Shown here: positions 61,226-64,000 of the stretch, in pieces
Layout: each line of letters starts with the position of its first letter
Position numbering within the stretch: the first letter of the stretch is position 1
Assembly: GCF_023015805.1 (NCBI RefSeq)
Contig: NZ_JALKBA010000004.1
Location: 124,001 to 188,000, forward strand
Reading direction: 5' to 3'
Length of the DNA: 64,000 bases
From: Cellulophaga sp. F20128
GTDB lineage: Bacteria; Bacteroidota; Bacteroidia; Flavobacteriales; Flavobacteriaceae
The notes under the pieces: model-generated
Databases searched by the model: none
Seen by the model: only the letters and a program-made list of their open reading frames with translations
What the model was told of the DNA's origin: nothing
Translations under genes and position numbers: made by a program

Positions 61226-63178
61226 ATGAAAAAAAAGAAACTGAACTTAAAGGATATAAAACCAAATACGGAGGCTGTACACCATCAAAATGATGGGCAT
61301 ACCCATACTAGTCAAACAGGTGAACGAAAACCGTATGTCCCTGCCATTCTGAGTTTTACGTTGCTTATGATAGGCATTGGTTTAGACTATTTTGAGGTCT
61401 ATTTTTTTAAGGATAGGATTCCATTAATTTGGTTTTTTATAGCTTATCTACCCGTAGGACTACCCGTAGTAAAAGAAGGCGTAAAGAATATATTAAAAGG
61501 TGCCATTTTTACGGAATTCTTTCTAATGACAATAGCAACCCTTGGGGCTTTTGCAATTGGAGAATATCCTGAAGGTGTAGCGGTAATGCTATTTTATGCC
61601 GTAGGCGAACTATTTCAGAGTGCAGCAGTAACTAAGGCGAAAGGAAACATTAAAGCTCTACTAGATGTACGCCCCAAAGAGGCAACTGTATTTAGAGAGG
61701 GAAACCTTGTAAGTGTTCGCCCGGAAATGGTAGCAATTGGCGAGAATATTCAAATTAAAGTGGGTGAAAAAATCCCCCTTGATGGTGTTTTAATTTCTGA
61801 TATGGCTACAATAAACACGGCGGCCTTAACTGGTGAGAGTAAGCCTGATACAATTGTCAAAGGAGCCAATGTTTATGCCGGGAGTATTAATTTAGAGCAA
61901 GTAATTACTGTTGAAGTTACTAAAGAATTTAAAGACAGTTCTATCGCTAGAATATTAGATTTGGTTCAAAATGCCACGGCTCGTAAATCTAAAACCGAAT
62001 TATTCATCAGGAAGTTTGCTCGGATATACACCCCTATAGTTGTTTTTTTAGCGATTGGCCTAACTTTGATTCCTTATTTTTTTGTAACAGAATATGTGTT
62101 CCGAGATTGGTTGTATAGAGCTTTAATTTTCTTGGTGATATCATGTCCTTGTGCCTTGGTTATTTCCATTCCCTTGGGTTATTTTGGTGGTTTGGGGGCA
62201 GCCTCTAAAAACGGAATTTTATTCAAAGGTGCTTCATTTTTGGAGGCGATGAACAAAATAAACACCTTAGTACTAGATAAGACGGGTACGGTGACTAAAG
62301 GTGTGTTCAAAATCACAAAAATTAAAGCAATTTATGGGAATGAGAAAGAATTTATGAAGTATCTTATAGCTATAGAAGAACAGTCTACACACCCTATTGC
62401 TAAAGCTATTTTGGAATATACAAGTGAAGGAATAGACTTTAAAGCTACCGAAGTATCGGAACTAGCCGGAAAAGGATTAAAAGGCACTGTAAATGGAAAA
62501 CTAGTTTTAGCAGGCAATAAAGTCTTCATGACCTCCAATAATATAAAGATTTTAGAAGAAGTTGATAGTATTGTTGAATCTATGGTATTAGTAGCTATAG
62601 ACAATGTTTTTGCTGGTTATGTTGTTCTGGCAGATGAATTAAAGGACGATGCAATAGCCACGATTAACGCTTTGCATAAAATTGGGGTTAAAAATATAGT
62701 GATGCTTTCTGGTGATAAGGATTCCATTACTCAAAAAGTGGCATCCCAATTACATATTAAAAATGCCAAAGGTGGATTGTTACCTGAAGATAAACTAAGA
62801 GAGGTTGAAATATTAAAACAAAACCCTGAAAACAAGGTTGCTTTTATGGGTGATGGTATCAATGATGCCCCAGTTTTGGCAGCGAGTAATGTAGGCATTG
62901 CTATGGGGGGATTAGGCAGTGATGTTGCTATAGAAACCGCAGATGTTATCATTCAAACAGATCAACCTTTAAAAGTGGCTACGGCAATAAAAATAAGTAG
63001 ATCTACTCGAAAAATTGTATGGCAAAATATTGCCTTAGCTTTTGGAGTGAAAGCAATTGTTTTAATTTTAGGAGCTGTCGGATTGGCTACTATGTGGGAG
63101 GCTGTATTTGCCGATGTAGGGGTGGCTCTCCTAGCTATATTAAATGCGGTTAGATTACAACGAATGCAATGGAGCTAA
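61226..63178 (+). CDS. P1B-type ATPase, Zn/Cd/Co exporter (CadA/ZntA-like)
   Basis: 650 residues. A His-rich N-terminus (HHQNDGHTHTSQ) replaces the usual HMA domain. Seen are TGES, metal-binding C307-P-C309 in TM6 (SCPCAL), phosphorylation site D351 in DKTGT, the HP motif (STHPIAK) and GDGINDAP. The last two helices carry FGVKAIVLILG with Lys and FADVGVALLAILNAVRL with Asp, the Lys-Asp pair typical of the Zn/Cd/Pb subgroup (P1B-2). It is 53 bp after the Fur-family gene, with the tandem dyads between, so it may have its own promoter. Probably exports the same divalent metals as the RND system, from cytoplasm to periplasm. Confidence 0.92.
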   Translation: MKKKKLNLKDIKPNTEAVHHQNDGHTHTSQTGERKPYVPAILSFTLLMIGIGLDYFEVYFFKDRIPLIWFFIAYLPVGLPVVKEGVKNILKGAIFTEFFLMTIATLGAFAIGEYPEGVAVMLFYAVGELFQSAAVTKAKGNIKALLDVRPKEATVFREGNLVSVRPEMVAIGENIQIKVGEKIPLDGVLISDMATINTAALTGESKPDTIVKGANVYAGSINLEQVITVEVTKEFKDSSIARILDLVQNATARKSKTELFIRKFARIYTPIVVFLAIGLTLIPYFFVTEYVFRDWLYRALIFLVISCPCALVISIPLGYFGGLGAASKNGILFKGASFLEAMNKINTLVLDKTGTVTKGVFKITKIKAIYGNEKEFMKYLIAIEEQSTHPIAKAILEYTSEGIDFKATEVSELAGKGLKGTVNGKLVLAGNKVFMTSNNIKILEEVDSIVESMVLVAIDNVFAGYVVLADELKDDAIATINALHKIGVKNIVMLSGDKDSITQKVASQLHIKNAKGGLLPEDKLREVEILKQNPENKVAFMGDGINDAPVLAASNVGIAMGGLGSDVAIETADVIIQTDQPLKVATAIKISRSTRKIVWQNIALAFGVKAIVLILGAVGLATMWEAVFADVGVALLAILNAVRLQRMQWS

Positions 63179-63207
63179 CTACAATGGCTGTTTCGCTTTT
63201 AAGTGGG

Positions 63208-63234
63208 TTTGAAATAACTTTTATAGTATCTTTG
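63208..63234 (+). promoter_or_regulatory. Predicted promoter of the Crp/Fnr-family gene, near the start codon
   Basis: TTTG (63208-63211), 15-bp spacer (short), TATCTTTG (63227-63234), matching TAnnTTTG exactly. Four bases separate it from ATG 63239, so the mRNA may be leaderless. Confidence 0.45.
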
Positions 63235-63238
63235 AGTT

Positions 63239-63832
63239 ATGCTGCAAAATTTCAAAACATATCTAATTGACAATATGGGGGTTGATGAGGCTGCTTATCA
63301 GCAAATACACCCATCTATTAAATCAATTTCTGTAAACAAAAATCAACAATTGTTGCAAGCAGGGGATATTTGTAAATATACATTTTTTGTTGAAAAAGGG
63401 ATATTGCGATTGTTTGGTTTGGATGAAGCCGGAAAAGAAAACATACTACAATTTGGAACGGAAAACTGGCTCGTAAGTGATCGTGATAGTGTTTATTTTA
63501 AAGAACCATCAAACTATTATATTGACGCTTTAGAAGATGCTGTGGTGGTTCTGTTGGATGAAGAATTTATTGAATCACTAGCTAGGGTAACACCGTCCTT
63601 TCGGAAAAAGAATGAAAAATTATTACACAATCATATTCGACATTTAAACAAAAGGATCCATTTGCTTTTAGGGGCTTCTGCAAAAAAACGGTATTTAGAG
63701 TTTATAAAAATGTATCCTGATGTGATGTTGCGTGTACCACAATGGATGATTGCTTCCTATCTTGGAATTACCCCAGAGAGCTTAAGCCGTATCCGAAAGG
63801 ATCTGGCCAAGGAAAATTTTGCGCCCTATTAA
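63239..63832 (+). CDS. Crp/Fnr family transcriptional regulator
   Basis: 197 residues with an N-terminal cyclic-nucleotide-binding-like beta barrel (about 25-115: NKNQQLLQAGDICKYTFFVEKGILRLFGLDEAGKENILQF) and a C-terminal HTH (about 160-190: VPQWMIASYLGITPESLSRIRKDL). No Cys cluster for Fe-S as in Fnr. Effector unknown. It is 60 bp after the P-type ATPase on the same strand, with its own predicted promoter. Its last codon overlaps the stop codon of the convergent TMEM175-like gene by 4 bp. Confidence 0.88.
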   Translation: MLQNFKTYLIDNMGVDEAAYQQIHPSIKSISVNKNQQLLQAGDICKYTFFVEKGILRLFGLDEAGKENILQFGTENWLVSDRDSVYFKEPSNYYIDALEDAVVVLLDEEFIESLARVTPSFRKKNEKLLHNHIRHLNKRIHLLLGASAKKRYLEFIKMYPDVMLRVPQWMIASYLGITPESLSRIRKDLAKENFAPY

Positions 63833-63999
63833 TTAGTTATTGCAGATTCTATTTTTTTACTGGGAATCAACCATAAGATGGCAACAAGAGCAAAACAGCC
63901 AATTGCAATCCAAGTATTAACGTACGCAAGAGGCAAGGAGGCTAAATATATCAATATAGAGGCATATTCCTTCAGGCCATTTTTTGTTATTTTTCGCAA
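63829..63999 (-). CDS. TMEM175/DUF1211-like membrane protein, C-terminal part (start lies beyond the window)
   Basis: 57 codons read on the minus strand end in TAA at 63829-63831. The translation starts LRKITKNGLKEYASILIY, continues with a hydrophobic helix ASLPLAYVNTWIAIGCFALVAILWLIP and ends IPSKKIESAITN. That order (helix, AYV, WLIP-x-K/R-x-IE) resembles the end of bacterial TMEM175 (DUF1211) potassium-channel-like proteins. Only the tail is visible, so identity is moderate. It overlaps the convergent Crp gene by 4 bp. Confidence 0.65.
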   Translation of the reverse strand: MRKITKNGLKEYASILIYLASLPLAYVNTWIAIGCFALVAILWLIPSKKIESAITN

Positions 64000-64000
64000 T

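Noticed and set aside
1-64000. tRNA, rRNA, riboswitch, IS, prophage and integron signals.
   Set aside because: No cloverleaf-like sequence, transposase, integrase, target duplication or known riboswitch core was recognised by reading; small RNAs without clear structure could be missed.

Overview
The window looks like a chromosomal segment of a Flavobacteriaceae (Bacteroidota) bacterium, probably marine. The evidence is AT-rich DNA, starts without strong Shine-Dalgarno sequences, candidate promoters of the Bacteroidota TTG/TTTG...TAnnTTTG type, many SPII lipoproteins, OmpA-family and PKD envelope proteins, and family-specific gene forms (fused E1 alpha-beta dehydrogenase, RND pump fused to a TolC-like domain). 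There are no tRNA, rRNA, IS, prophage or CRISPR signals, and no gene-free gap exceeds 300 bp.

Region 1 (1-12.3 kb) is a branched-chain amino acid block. ilvB (cut by the window edge), ilvN, ilvC and ilvA run on the plus strand. They are followed by a non-phosphorylating GAPDH (gapN) and an MFS exporter. On the minus strand lies a leuC-leuD-(leuA/cimA)-leuB operon. Its synthase has the pocket residues known from citramalate synthase, so these genes may make 2-oxobutyrate from pyruvate as well as, or instead of, serving leucine synthesis.

Region 2 (12.4-24.8 kb) holds recG, an active M1 aminopeptidase followed by two tandem patatin phospholipases, a haem-motif/FG-GAP protein, two envelope-related proteins, a GT2 plus ArnT-like pair likely to decorate a lipid or LPS, and a lipoprotein with 19 collagen-like Gly-x-x triplets.

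Region 3 (24.8-31.9 kb) is the most system-like accessory locus. On the minus strand are a lipoprotein, a PKD/beta-barrel protein and a membrane-anchored TPR-CHAT (caspase-like) protein. Divergent from them are an ECF-type sigma factor and a membrane protein with an anti-sigma-like N-terminus and outside-facing TPRs. The arrangement suggests envelope-to-nucleus signalling by regulated proteolysis; this is inference.

Region 4 (31.9-54.6 kb) is mixed housekeeping and envelope: M20 hydrolase, GNAT, UvrD/PcrA helicase, esterase lipoprotein, tsaC, two OmpA-family proteins, GT2, an orphan PD-(D/E)xK protein divergent from holA, DoxX, fused E1 dehydrogenase, an M1-like protein with a lost zinc site fused to a barrel, a LOG-family protein, uvrA, a Tudor/SH3-like small protein and an S24-type repressor.

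Region 5 (54.6-64 kb) is a divalent-metal efflux locus: a Cys/His-rich small protein, the RND-OMF fusion pump, its adaptor, a Fur-family regulator, a Zn/Cd-type P1B ATPase and a Crp-family regulator. Three 15-bp inverted repeats of the form TGCAAT-N3-ATTGCA (one perfect, two near-perfect half-sites in tandem) sit exactly upstream of the two efflux units and are good candidates for the operator of the local Fur-family protein. The window ends in a TMEM175-like gene on the minus strand.
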